8,640 nt of DNA from Dehalococcoidales bacterium. Lineage in GTDB: Bacteria; Chloroflexota; Dehalococcoidia; Dehalococcoidales; Fen-1064. The DNA is taken from contig JAQTPO010000083.1 in assembly GCA_028712845.1 (NCBI GenBank), forward strand, positions 1 to 8,640, written 5' to 3'. The translations under genes were made by a program, and so were the position numbers. A model generated the notes under the pieces. It searched no databases, was not told the DNA's origin, and saw only the letters and a list, made by a program, of their open reading frames with translations. This document shows, piece by piece, positions 1-6,865 of the stretch (its first letter is position 1; each line of letters starts with the position of its first letter).

Positions 1-423
1 ACGCAGATTATTAAAGTGCTCCTCATTGATACCCAGGTAGGCTGATATCTTCTGTAGCTCACATTGCTGGTTCTTCGCGCAGGTAAGGCAATTTCCATTA
101 TGGTTAGCCAGGATAAGCTCCATGGTAGTAGTCCGGGAGAGCCTTACCAGTTCCGTCTCGGTACGCACTACCATCCCATCGGTAACTGGCGTCGTACAGG
201 AAGTGGGCAGACCACGCATTCCCTCGATTTCGACCACGCAGAGCGAGCAGCCTCCGTATGGCTCAAGGTCAGGGTCATAACAAAGAGTAGGAATGTAGAT
301 GCCGGCGCCGCGCGCCGCTTCGAGCACAGTAGTGCCTGCGGGTACCTCAATCCGTAAACCATCAATGGTTACAGTATAAGTTTTAGGTTTCGTTTCCTGC
401 CCTGATATCGGAGACATCGCCAT
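1..423 (-). CDS. NuoG/HydA/FdhA-type iron-sulfur subunit, N-terminal part (3' end outside window)
   Basis: Only the first 141 codons are present; the frame is open to the window edge. Residues ~15-95 form a plant-type [2Fe-2S] ferredoxin domain with ligands Cys48, Cys59, Cys62 and Cys76 (C-x10-C-x2-C-x13-C). Residues ~97-125 carry the His-Cys3 [4Fe-4S] motif, His108-x3-Cys112-x2-Cys115-x5-Cys121. This order is the shared N-terminus of NuoG, [FeFe]-hydrogenase HydA/HndD and NAD-linked formate dehydrogenase alpha subunits, so the fragment cannot say which active site follows (H-cluster, molybdopterin or none). The ATG at 423-421 has a strong GGGGAGG ribosome site that lies inside the last codons of the upstream gene, whose TGA ends one base away, so the two are probably translationally coupled. 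A second in-frame ATG lies two codons in. It is the third gene of the minus-strand operon. The domain call is firm; the final enzyme identity is open. Confidence 0.88.
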   Translation of the reverse strand, partial: MAMSPISGQETKPKTYTVTIDGLRIEVPAGTTVLEAARGAGIYIPTLCYDPDLEPYGGCSLCVVEIEGMRGLPTSCTTPVTDGMVVRTETELVRLSRTTTMELILANHNGNCLTCAKNQQCELQKISAYLGINEEHFNNLR

Positions 424-424
424 A

Positions 425-3400
425 TCATCCTCCCCTAATAGATGGTTCCTCAATTGCTTCGGCTACTATTTCCTGTTCCTCGAGATCACAGCGCAGACAA
501 CGGCTGGCTTCCTTTTCCGCAGCCCTTCTAGTGTAACCGATTTCTACAATATCGAAGTTACCCAGCCTTTTGCCCTTCGCTTTCATCGGCATCTTAGGAC
601 GGTAGCCTTCCTCTTGTTCTTCCATCTCGAACTTACCGGTAATTTCTTCTGGCGGCGCCAGCCTTTCTTGGATAAGCCCTTTTCCGCTTAGATATTTGTC
701 TATAGCAACAGACGCTCGCCGGCCGGCGGCAATAGCTTCAATTACCGAGGCCGGTCCGCTGACCGCGTCGCCACCTGCGAAAACTCCTTCCAGACTGGTA
801 GCGAGTGTATCGGGGTTGGCAATGATGGTGTTTTTATTACTTATTTCCTTATTCATTGGCGCCGGTATCTCCGGGACCTGACCGATAGCCGAGATGATGG
901 TATCAAAGTCTGCCGCAAACTCGCTCCCGTTCACCGGTATCGGACGTCTCCGCCCGCTGCTATCGATGTCACCAAGTTCCATAAGGAGGCAGGTCATCCG
1001 GAGATGCGCGTTACTTTTCTCAATCCGGCTGGGATTGGTCAGATATCGTATCTCGACACCTTCTTTCAGCGCCTCGTTTATCTCATCTTTATCCGCAGGC
1101 ATCTCAGCGAGGGTACGGCGGTAAAATATCGTCACCTTTTTCGAGCCTAGCCTTAACGCCGTGCGCGATGCGTCGATGGCGGCATTGCCGCCGCCGATGA
1201 TAGCGACACGCCCGCCTAGCGCTACCTTCCTGCCCAAACTCACTTCGCGGAGCAACTCCACGCAGTCGATTACTCCCGGTGTGTCTTCCCCGCTGACCCG
1301 CATATCCGCACCGCCGTGCGCCCCTATGGCGAGAAAGATGGCATCGAACCCCCGCTGGCGCAACCATTCCACCGATTCAACCCGCGTATTCGTCTTTATT
1401 TTTACACCCACCTGCCCGATAATATCAATTTCAGCATCGAGCAATTTCGCCGGTAGCCGGTAACGCGGTATTCCCACGCGCATCATACCGCCTGCCTCCG
1501 GTAGTGCTTCAAATACTGTGACGGCGTGTCCCCCGAGCTTGGCAAGGTAATACGCAGCGGTAAGCCCCGCCGGACCGGAACCCACCACGGCGACTTTCTT
1601 ACCTGATGATGCCGCGACGGTTGTTTCTTTGAACGGGCGGGCATTATCGACAATAAAACGCTTTAATGCGCGTATGGCTATGGGCTCATCCAGTTGGCCG
1701 CGCCGGCACTTGGACTCGCAGGGATGGATACAAACATAACCGCAAACGGATGGGAAAGGTATCTTTTCACGGATTACCGCCAGAGCCTGATCATAATCCC
1801 CATCGGCTATTAGACGTATGTAACGCGGTACGTTTACGCCCGCCGGGCAGGTATGACTGCACGGAGCTTTGACCAGCCCTTTGCATACGGCGGCAGGACA
1901 ATGATGATTTTTAATATGCTGTTCGTATTCCTCACGGAAATAACGTATGGTGGTAAGCACAGGGTTGGGGGCAGTTTGCCCCAGTCCACAGCGCGAGCCC
2001 ACCTTGATTGCTTCGCTCAACTCGATGAGCAGATCAATATCGCCCGGTTTTCCCCGGCCGTTGGCAATATCCTCCAGGATGTTCAGCATTTGCTTGGTAC
2101 CCCAGCGGCAGGGTATACACTTGCCGCAGGACTCTATCTGCGTAAAGTTCAGGAAGAATTTCGCCATGTCTACCATGCAGGTATCTTCATCCATGACTAC
2201 CATGCCGCCTGATCCCATAATAGAGCCTGCCGCTGCCAGGGAATCATAATCCACCGGCGAATTGAGGAAGCTTGCTGGTAAACAACCTCCGGAGGGACCG
2301 CCGGTCTGCACCGCCTTCAGGAGTTTACCCCCGGGGATGCCCCCGCCGATGTCAAAAATTATCTCGCGCAGCAGGGTGCCGATGGGAATTTCGACCAGAC
2401 CGCTATGGGCAATTTTCCCGGTCAGAGCGAAGACGGTGGTTCCCTTGCTCTTGCCCGCGCCGATGCCGGCATACCATTCCGCACCTTTATTGATGATTAC
2501 CGGAATGGTTGCCAATGTTTTAACATTATTGATATTGGTGGGTTGACCCCATAGACCGGATTGAGCGGGGAAGGGGGGACGAGGTCGCGGTCTGCCAGCC
2601 TTGCCTTCGATGGAAGCCATCAGTGCCGTTTCTTCACCGCAGACGAAGGCGCCCGCGCCCTCCTTGATATGCAGCCTGAAACTAAAGGTGGAGCCCAGTA
2701 TGTTCTCGCCAAGAATCCCAAGCTCTTCAGCCTGTTTGATTGCCGTGTGCAGGCGCTTGATAGCCAGGGGATACTCGGCGCGGCAGTAAATATAACCCTC
2801 GCTGGCCCCGATGGCATAGGCGGCAATCATTATCCCCTCGATAACGGTGTGCGGATCGCCCTCCATGGTGCTCCTGTCCATGAAAGCCCCCGGGTCGCCC
2901 TCATCAGCATTGCATATCATGTACTTCTGTGTGCCCAGCGACTGTCGGCAAAAGTTCCACTTCTGGGCGGTGGGGAAACCAGCGCCCCCGCGACCGCGCA
3001 GACCGGAACGTTTGATTTCATCTATAACCTGTTCCGGAGTCATCCCGGAAAGCACCCTGCTCAGCGCCTCGTAGCCGCCGCAGGCGATATAATCGTTTAT
3101 TCTTTCTGGGTTAATGAGGCCGCAGTTCCGGAGTATAACGCGGACCTGTGGCTTGAGCATCGGTAAATCGAAAAGCATGGGGATTCCCTCAATGCCGCCT
3201 CCACCTACGGTACCCAGCGCAAGGTCGGGACGGGGGTTATCCCTGACGAGATAGTCCTCGATGATTTCTGAAGCCAGTTCCGGGGTGAGGTGCCCGTAGT
3301 AAACATGTGGACGTCCTGGCTTTATAATATTAATGATAGGCTCCAAATAGCACATCCCGATACAGCCTACCTGAGTAATGACAGCCTCCAGATGGTTTGC

Positions 3401-3550
3401 TGCCAAGGTTTTATTGATAGCTTCAAGTATTTTTAGGGCACCGGCTATCTGGCCGCAGGTAGCCGTGCCAATTAAAATTCGGGGCTTATCGCTGTGCTCC
3501 CATGCTTCCCATTCGGCAATGGCCCGGGCTCTTATCTTATCAAAAATCAT
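425..3550 (-). CDS. NuoF/HydB-like NAD(H):FMN module fused to NfnB/GltD-like FAD/NADP(H) oxidoreductase
   Basis: The product is 1041 aa, far longer than ordinary NuoF (~430 aa) or HydB/HndC (~600 aa). Domains in order: a thioredoxin-like [2Fe-2S] region (~20-105; Cys32, Cys63, Cys67); a NuoF FMN/NADH domain (~135-365) with GRGGAGFPT at 186-194, NADEGDPG at 214-221 and GAGAFVCGEETAL at 298-310; an SLBB-like stretch (~370-440); and the NuoF [4Fe-4S] site Cys475, Cys478, Cys481, Cys521. A His/Cys-rich linker (His549, His550, Cys551, Cys556) follows. Then comes a GltD-type N-terminal Fe-S domain (Cys564, Cys568, Cys603, Cys607, Cys611, Cys615), an FAD Rossmann motif GSGPAG (657-662), an NADP-type Rossmann motif GGGNAAID (786-793) followed by YRR (810-812), the FAD-contacting GGD at 926-928, and a C-terminal CLRC (1018-1021). 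By homology the protein should connect NAD(H) at FMN with NADP(H) at FAD through Fe-S clusters in the cytoplasm. The first gene's stop lies 15 bp upstream, and a weak GGTGG precedes the ATG. The fusion recalls electron-bifurcating transhydrogenases; that reaction is inferred. Confidence 0.93.
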   Translation of the reverse strand: MIFDKIRARAIAEWEAWEHSDKPRILIGTATCGQIAGALKILEAINKTLAANHLEAVITQVGCIGMCYLEPIINIIKPGRPHVYYGHLTPELASEIIEDYLVRDNPRPDLALGTVGGGGIEGIPMLFDLPMLKPQVRVILRNCGLINPERINDYIACGGYEALSRVLSGMTPEQVIDEIKRSGLRGRGGAGFPTAQKWNFCRQSLGTQKYMICNADEGDPGAFMDRSTMEGDPHTVIEGIMIAAYAIGASEGYIYCRAEYPLAIKRLHTAIKQAEELGILGENILGSTFSFRLHIKEGAGAFVCGEETALMASIEGKAGRPRPRPPFPAQSGLWGQPTNINNVKTLATIPVIINKGAEWYAGIGAGKSKGTTVFALTGKIAHSGLVEIPIGTLLREIIFDIGGGIPGGKLLKAVQTGGPSGGCLPASFLNSPVDYDSLAAAGSIMGSGGMVVMDEDTCMVDMAKFFLNFTQIESCGKCIPCRWGTKQMLNILEDIANGRGKPGDIDLLIELSEAIKVGSRCGLGQTAPNPVLTTIRYFREEYEQHIKNHHCPAAVCKGLVKAPCSHTCPAGVNVPRYIRLIADGDYDQALAVIREKIPFPSVCGYVCIHPCESKCRRGQLDEPIAIRALKRFIVDNARPFKETTVAASSGKKVAVVGSGPAGLTAAYYLAKLGGHAVTVFEALPEAGGMMRVGIPRYRLPAKLLDAEIDIIGQVGVKIKTNTRVESVEWLRQRGFDAIFLAIGAHGGADMRVSGEDTPGVIDCVELLREVSLGRKVALGGRVAIIGGGNAAIDASRTALRLGSKKVTIFYRRTLAEMPADKDEINEALKEGVEIRYLTNPSRIEKSNAHLRMTCLLMELGDIDSSGRRRPIPVNGSEFAADFDTIISAIGQVPEIPAPMNKEISNKNTIIANPDTLATSLEGVFAGGDAVSGPASVIEAIAAGRRASVAIDKYLSGKGLIQERLAPPEEITGKFEMEEQEEGYRPKMPMKAKGKRLGNFDIVEIGYTRRAAEKEASRCLRCDLEEQEIVAEAIEEPSIRGG

Positions 3551-3565
3551 GTCGCACCACCGTAA

Positions 3566-4084
3566 TTACTTTTTGCTATCCCGTTCATCCAAAATTTCGG
3601 CCACTTTTTTGGTCGTCAGGTTTCCATAGGTCTCGTTATTAATCGTCATATTTGGCGCCATGGCGCAGGCGCCGATACATGCCACCGTTTCCAAGGCGTA
3701 CTCTAGGTCGGGGGTGCTCTGACCATCCTTAATTCCGAGACGTTTTTCCACTTCCCTAAGGATTAGCGCGCCACCGCGGACGTGGCAAGCCGTCCCGCGG
3801 CATACCCTGACGATGTTCCGACCTGTGGGGACGAGTTTGAATTGGGCGTAAAATGTAGCCACGCCAAAGACGGTACACTCCGGTATCCTCAGAAAATTCG
3901 CCAATTTGGACATCGCCGCTTCCGGCAGGAAACCGAATTTTTGCTGTACCTGCTGTAGAATCGGGATTAGCTCTGCTTTCTCCCCCCGATACGAAGTGAG
4001 AATTTCTTCTACCTGCTTCTCCACGAAAGCGTTGTCTACCTGAACGCCTGATTTTATCTTCTGGTTTGTTCCTGCCATATTCAT
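3566..4084 (-). CDS. NuoE/HydC-like [2Fe-2S] thioredoxin-fold subunit
   Basis: The product is 172 aa, normal for NuoE/HndA/HydC (~150-180 aa). Residues ~18-75 are the helical N-terminal bundle typical of the family. The C-terminal thioredoxin-like domain has the classic ligand set Cys95-x4-Cys100 and Cys136-x3-Cys140, within CRGTACHVRGG and ACIGAC. In NADH dehydrogenases, bifurcating hydrogenases and NAD-linked formate dehydrogenases this subunit docks on the NuoF-type flavoprotein; here that partner is the fused protein encoded 15 bp downstream. Two starts are possible: the ATG at 4084-4082 lies only four bases after GAGGG, while the ATG two codons later (4078-4076) has a ten-base spacing. 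Either gives essentially the same protein. It is the first gene of the operon, so its promoter should lie in the AT-rich gap to its right. Confidence 0.93.
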   Translation of the reverse strand: MNMAGTNQKIKSGVQVDNAFVEKQVEEILTSYRGEKAELIPILQQVQQKFGFLPEAAMSKLANFLRIPECTVFGVATFYAQFKLVPTGRNIVRVCRGTACHVRGGALILREVEKRLGIKDGQSTPDLEYALETVACIGACAMAPNMTINNETYGNLTTKKVAEILDERDSKK

Positions 4085-4850
4085 TCAGCCCTCATTTATC
4101 GCTTCACATTATTTCTGCCGGAGACGGCAACTTATTTACATGCTCAATCGCTTGTCCAGTTTGCCGACCAGCTTTAATGCCTGCAAAGGATCATGAACCT
4201 CCCTTGAAAGCAATGTCCTTTTTAAGACTATTTTGTAATCCTCAGCTATTTGTCTTAGAATCTAATAGCTTTTACCGCCCTACTAGAGCGGCTATAATTG
4301 CTTTCTTAATAATATCTAATGCTCCGGCTTATCAGCACTATGGCGCTTCTTACGCCCCATTCTTCATTATAAAACGTTTGATGCTATTATTAAACTTGTT
4401 ACCGTAATCATCAAATTAAGTCTAAAAGAGCTGTTTTGGATCCCCTTCAGTAAAAATGTCTTAAGTTACATCACATTTATCCACAATCCATCAATAATGC
4501 CGACCAGTCCCCGCTTCTTCGGCAGCACAGGTCCGGCGCACGGCCAGCGACTTCCAGGTTTTACCATGTTGTACTTCTACGCAAATATTATTTAATCAGC
4601 AGAGTCGAACTCCATCGCAAACACGTATTAGCACTCTTTGCTTTACTTTTTGTTGCGGCTTATGTTCTTTATTTTCCTCATACAAGTTGATAGTAATATT
4701 AATCTAACCTATAATGATGGCTAATCTCAATAATGCTGGCATGCCTTTATTGAAGTCGGCCTTTTATTTCCCCAAATTCATTCCGATATCTTTTTAGCCG
4801 GCAAAAGCAGAAACCGGTCAGCCTTACTTTTCATTTTTGTCTGAACATAA
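4085..4850. other. AT-rich divergent intergenic region, no convincing gene
   Basis: About 770 bases separate the divergent minus-strand redox operon and the plus-strand membrane-protein gene. I found no homologous coding sequence. It contains small inverted repeats: TGCCG/CGGCA with a four-base loop at 4116-4129, about 30 bases ahead of the NuoE-like start; a 7-bp stem at 4244-4250/4264-4270; and an overlapping 6-bp stem at 4223-4228/4252-4257 that cannot form together with the 7-bp stem. A more GC-rich patch lies at ~4498-4560. None of these stems is followed by a clear T-run on either strand. The region may hold a long 5' leader for the minus-strand operon, a small RNA or decayed sequence; the bases alone do not decide. 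Confidence 0.5.
4366..4394 (-). promoter_or_regulatory. Candidate sigma70-type promoter for the minus-strand redox operon
   Basis: Read on the minus strand, a perfect TATAAT lies at 4371-4366. A poor -35 match (TTTAAT, 4394-4389) sits 17 bases upstream of it, and the palindrome AAACGTTT falls in the spacer. If used, it would leave an untranslated leader of roughly 275 bases before the NuoE-like gene. Only the -10 is good, and such boxes occur by chance in AT-rich DNA, so this is tentative. Confidence 0.25.
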
Positions 4851-4859
4851 TGATATAAT
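4851..4859 (+). promoter_or_regulatory. Extended -10 promoter for the TspO-like gene
   Basis: The sequence TGATATAAT fits the extended -10 pattern (TGn followed by TATAAT), which can work without a strong -35; none is evident at the usual distance. Transcription would start near 4866, about 30 bases before the translation start, with GGAGG (4884-4888) in between. The position, spacing and perfect -10 hexamer make this the best promoter candidate in the window. Confidence 0.5.
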
Positions 4860-4897
4860 ATATTTATACACGCTATTTTTTTCGGAGGTTGATGTTT

Positions 4898-5698
4898 ATG
4901 GCTAGAAAACAATTCCTACTATTTCTGGCAATCATAAACCTGTTGGGGTTTTTGGGTACGATTGTCATAAACGGACTTGCCAACGCTCTCCCAATCAACG
5001 GTAAAACAACTGGCGAACTATCTGATATGTATCCCAATTTATTCGTACCGGCAGGCCTTACATTTTCCATCTGGGGATTAATATACCTGCTACTCGCGGT
5101 CTTTACTTTTTACAGTCTAATTGTTGCTTCAAAGAAAGATACCGAAACGCCCTTCCTCAACAAAATAGGGGTATTGTTTTTCGTATCATGTATTGCAAAT
5201 ATCGGCTGGATACTCGCCTGGCATTATGAAATCGTTCTCCTGTCTGTGGTAATGATGTTGCTGCTGCTTGGATGCCTATTGGCCATATACCTGAGACTGG
5301 ATACGGGAAAAGCAGGTACAGCCAAGAAAGAGCAATACCTTGTCCATCTGCCTTTCAGCGTCTATCTGGGGTGGATAACGATAGCTACCATTGCCAATAT
5401 CACTGCTCTGCTGGTAGATATTAATTGGAACAGATTCGGTCTCAGCGAGCAGTTCTGGACCGTAACCGTGATTCTTATAGGAATAGTGATTGCTCTGAGT
5501 ATTCTGGTCCGCAGGCAGGATATTTTTTATTGTCTCGTTGTTGATTGGGCGTTACTCGGTATCCTGTTAACGCGGCTTGCCGACCCTGTTCCGGTTCAAA
5601 GCGTGATTATTGTTACCGTAGTCGGCCTTGTCATTATCATTGCCGGAATAATAATGCAACTGGTCCGGAAAAAGGTCTATGCTGCCGGAACGGTTTAG
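4898..5698 (+). CDS. Multi-pass membrane protein, TspO/MBR-related (tryptophan-rich sensory protein-like)
   Basis: The product is 266 aa and very hydrophobic. I count about eight membrane segments, near residues 6-26, 50-75, 87-108, 112-133, 150-173, 186-204, 208-226 and 234-255. The stretch FVPAGLTFSIWGLIYLLL (49-66) and the scattered tryptophans (59, 104, 108, 159, 177, 187, 217) resemble the bacterial family usually labelled tryptophan-rich sensory protein/TspO-MBR-related. Canonical TspO is a five-helix protein of ~160 aa that binds tetrapyrroles, so this longer version is at most a distant relative. I chose ATG 4898 because GGAGG at 4884-4888 lies nine bases upstream; the in-frame TTG at 4889 and ATG at 4892 are too close to that site. 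It is probably the first gene of a short plus-strand operon with the next gene 35 bp away. No ligand or function can be read directly. Confidence 0.8.
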   Translation: MARKQFLLFLAIINLLGFLGTIVINGLANALPINGKTTGELSDMYPNLFVPAGLTFSIWGLIYLLLAVFTFYSLIVASKKDTETPFLNKIGVLFFVSCIANIGWILAWHYEIVLLSVVMMLLLLGCLLAIYLRLDTGKAGTAKKEQYLVHLPFSVYLGWITIATIANITALLVDINWNRFGLSEQFWTVTVILIGIVIALSILVRRQDIFYCLVVDWALLGILLTRLADPVPVQSVIIVTVVGLVIIIAGIIMQLVRKKVYAAGTV

Positions 5699-5733
5699 CT
5701 GCGATAGGGTTTGCATGACGAATAGGTTCCAAT

Positions 5734-6189
5734 ATGGGAAACTTTGAAGAACTCTCAGATTTAATAAAGAGAGTCCTCGCTTCGCAACGATTCGCTGTCC
5801 TGGCAACTCAATCAGAAGGACAGCCATATGGCAATCTGGTAGCTTTTGCTGAGGCGGACAACCTGAGAAGCTTGCTCTTTGTGACCGGCCGCAATACTCG
5901 CAAATACTCCAACATTCTGGTAAATAAAGAGTCAGCGCTTGTTATTGACAGCAGAACAAACCAGGCATTAGACCTTAATAATGCAATAGCTATTACAGCT
6001 TTAGGTACGATAGAAGAAGCCAATACCCTCAATAAGGAACACCTGTCAGGCATATATCTCTCCAAACATCCCGAACTCAGAGATTTTCTCTATAAGAAAT
6101 CCAATGCGCTCATGAAGGTTTCCGTAACTGACTACGTTGTTGCCACTTTCGGAAGCGTGAGGCATTTCTCCGTACGGCAATTAGTATAG
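5734..6189 (+). CDS. Pyridoxamine 5'-phosphate oxidase-like FMN-binding split-barrel protein
   Basis: The product is 151 aa, usual for single-domain PNPOx-like proteins. The beta-rich core begins at RFAVLATQSEGQPYGNLVAF (19-38), the typical first hairpin of the split barrel. TGRNTRKYSNI (51-61) follows; its Thr/Arg-Lys segment corresponds to the flavin-phosphate region of relatives. The C-terminal VTDYVVATFGSVRHF (131-145) is also family-like. Members bind FMN, F420 or heme, usually as dimers. True PNPO activity is unlikely because the protein is shorter than PdxH and no vitamin B6 genes are nearby. The ribosome site is weak (ATAGG, seven bases before the ATG). The gene lies 35 bp after the TspO-like gene, probably on the same transcript. 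Its neighbours suggest a redox or flavin-related role, which is inference. Confidence 0.85.
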   Translation: MGNFEELSDLIKRVLASQRFAVLATQSEGQPYGNLVAFAEADNLRSLLFVTGRNTRKYSNILVNKESALVIDSRTNQALDLNNAIAITALGTIEEANTLNKEHLSGIYLSKHPELRDFLYKKSNALMKVSVTDYVVATFGSVRHFSVRQLV

Positions 6190-6238
6190 CTATAACCTGA
6201 ACATAAGACCATATAAGAAAAAGGATACAGGAGAACAA

Positions 6239-6589
6239 ATGGGGAAACTCGCTCGAATAGCCGATATCAACGATCTTTCCGAAGGCACAATGAAGAAGTA
6301 TCAGCTTCAGGATACCGAGATACTGGTGACCAGAATTGCGGGGAAATACTATGCTACCCAGAGCAAATGCCCTCACTTCGGTGGTGATCTTTCTAAAGGC
6401 AAACTGGAAGGAAGTACTGTAACCTGTCCCAAACATGGCTCCCAATTCAACCTGACTGACGGCAGCGTAGTACGCTGGCTCAAGGGAACCGGACTAATAT
6501 CCTACATCGGTAAGACGGTAAAATCGCCGCAGAAATTGCTTATCTACAATGTGAAGATTGAAGGTCAAGACATTATGGTGGAAATATAG
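6239..6589 (+). CDS. Rieske-type [2Fe-2S] ferredoxin
   Basis: The product is 116 aa, the normal size for a soluble single-domain Rieske ferredoxin. The cluster motif is clear: Cys44-Pro-His46 and Cys63-x2-His66, within CPHFGGDL and CPKHGSQF. There is no signal peptide, transmembrane anchor or fused oxygenase domain, so it is cytoplasmic. Relatives are the ferredoxins of dioxygenase systems and NirD-like proteins. No oxygenase or nitrite reductase gene is nearby, so its partner is unknown. The ATG follows a good AGGAG (6229-6233) with five-base spacing. It lies 50 bp after the PNPOx-like gene and may share its transcript. A possible role is electron transfer to or from the adjacent flavin protein; this is suggested only by position. 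Confidence 0.92.
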   Translation: MGKLARIADINDLSEGTMKKYQLQDTEILVTRIAGKYYATQSKCPHFGGDLSKGKLEGSTVTCPKHGSQFNLTDGSVVRWLKGTGLISYIGKTVKSPQKLLIYNVKIEGQDIMVEI

Positions 6590-6684
6590 GTCACCAACGG
6601 GGCAGTATCAATAACAGAATTAAAAATAACTTGGCGAAGATAAGACAAATCCAATTTTAAGCAGGACCGATGCCGACATTACAA

Positions 6685-6715
6685 GCATTTTTCACAAACA
6701 TGTCAGTGAAAATGC
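6685..6715 (+). repeat. Imperfect inverted repeat between Rieske and heliorhodopsin genes
   Basis: GCATTTTTCAC (6685-6695) pairs with GTGAAAATGC (6706-6715), leaving one bulged base and a ten-base loop containing ACATGT. It could end the upstream transcript or bind a regulator, but no clear T-run follows on the plus strand, so it is not called a terminator. The remainder of 6590-6750 is AT-rich and shows no gene. Confidence 0.4.
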
Positions 6716-6827
6716 CTCTTTACAGGAAGCTCTATTTAGTCTTTCGCAATAATATGATAAAGATAATTAAGCGCCAGAGTTGCTGCGGACATCATGGTGA
6801 ACCCGGTTGCTGACAGTTGGCAGAACA

Positions 6828-6846
6828 AGACCCTCGTGAAGGGTCT
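6828..6846 (+). promoter_or_regulatory. Leader hairpin just upstream of the heliorhodopsin Shine-Dalgarno
   Basis: AGACCCT (6828-6834) and AGGGTCT (6840-6846) form a perfect 7-bp stem with a five-base loop (CGTGA). The Shine-Dalgarno AAGGAGG begins only seven bases later (6853) and remains single-stranded in this fold. An A-run rather than a T-run follows, so it is not an intrinsic terminator. Possible roles are mRNA 5' protection, a processing site or part of a larger regulatory leader. Confidence 0.5.
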
Positions 6847-6865
6847 GAAAAAAAGGAGGCAAAGA

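Noticed and set aside
2561..3166. A 201-codon open frame on the plus strand
   Set aside because: It lies wholly antisense to the NuoF domain of the fused oxidoreductase, whose motifs are unmistakable. The antisense frame has no recognisable domain.
4271..4298. TTTACC, 16-base spacer, TATAAT on the plus strand
   Set aside because: A reasonable promoter by pattern, but no gene follows for almost 600 bases and the plus-strand gene has a better promoter at 4851-4859. Only a small RNA would justify it.
4066..4407. A 113-codon plus-strand open frame at the left of the intergenic gap
   Set aside because: No Shine-Dalgarno, low-complexity composition and no family resemblance; it starts inside the NuoE-like gene on the opposite strand.
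4477..4485. A perfect DnaA-box 9-mer (TTATCCACA) in the AT-rich gap
   Set aside because: Single box with only distant near-matches, no dnaA/dnaN nearby and no cluster; a chance match is a sufficient explanation, so no origin is called.
4466..4567. A 33-codon minus-strand frame (starting MVKPGSRWPC) in the GC-richer patch of the gap
   Set aside because: No good ribosome site and no recognised homology; the opposite strand is also open over the same patch. It could be a gene relic, but this cannot be supported.
6685..6715. Inverted repeat as an intrinsic terminator of the Rieske transcript
   Set aside because: The stem is AT-rich with a bulge and is not followed by a T-run on the plus strand, so it is kept only as a repeat.
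6794..6865. Earlier in-frame ATG for the heliorhodopsin (24 extra residues)
   Set aside because: No Shine-Dalgarno before 6794, and the extension would translate the leader hairpin. The ATG at 6866 has AAGGAGG at ideal spacing and gives the usual family length.
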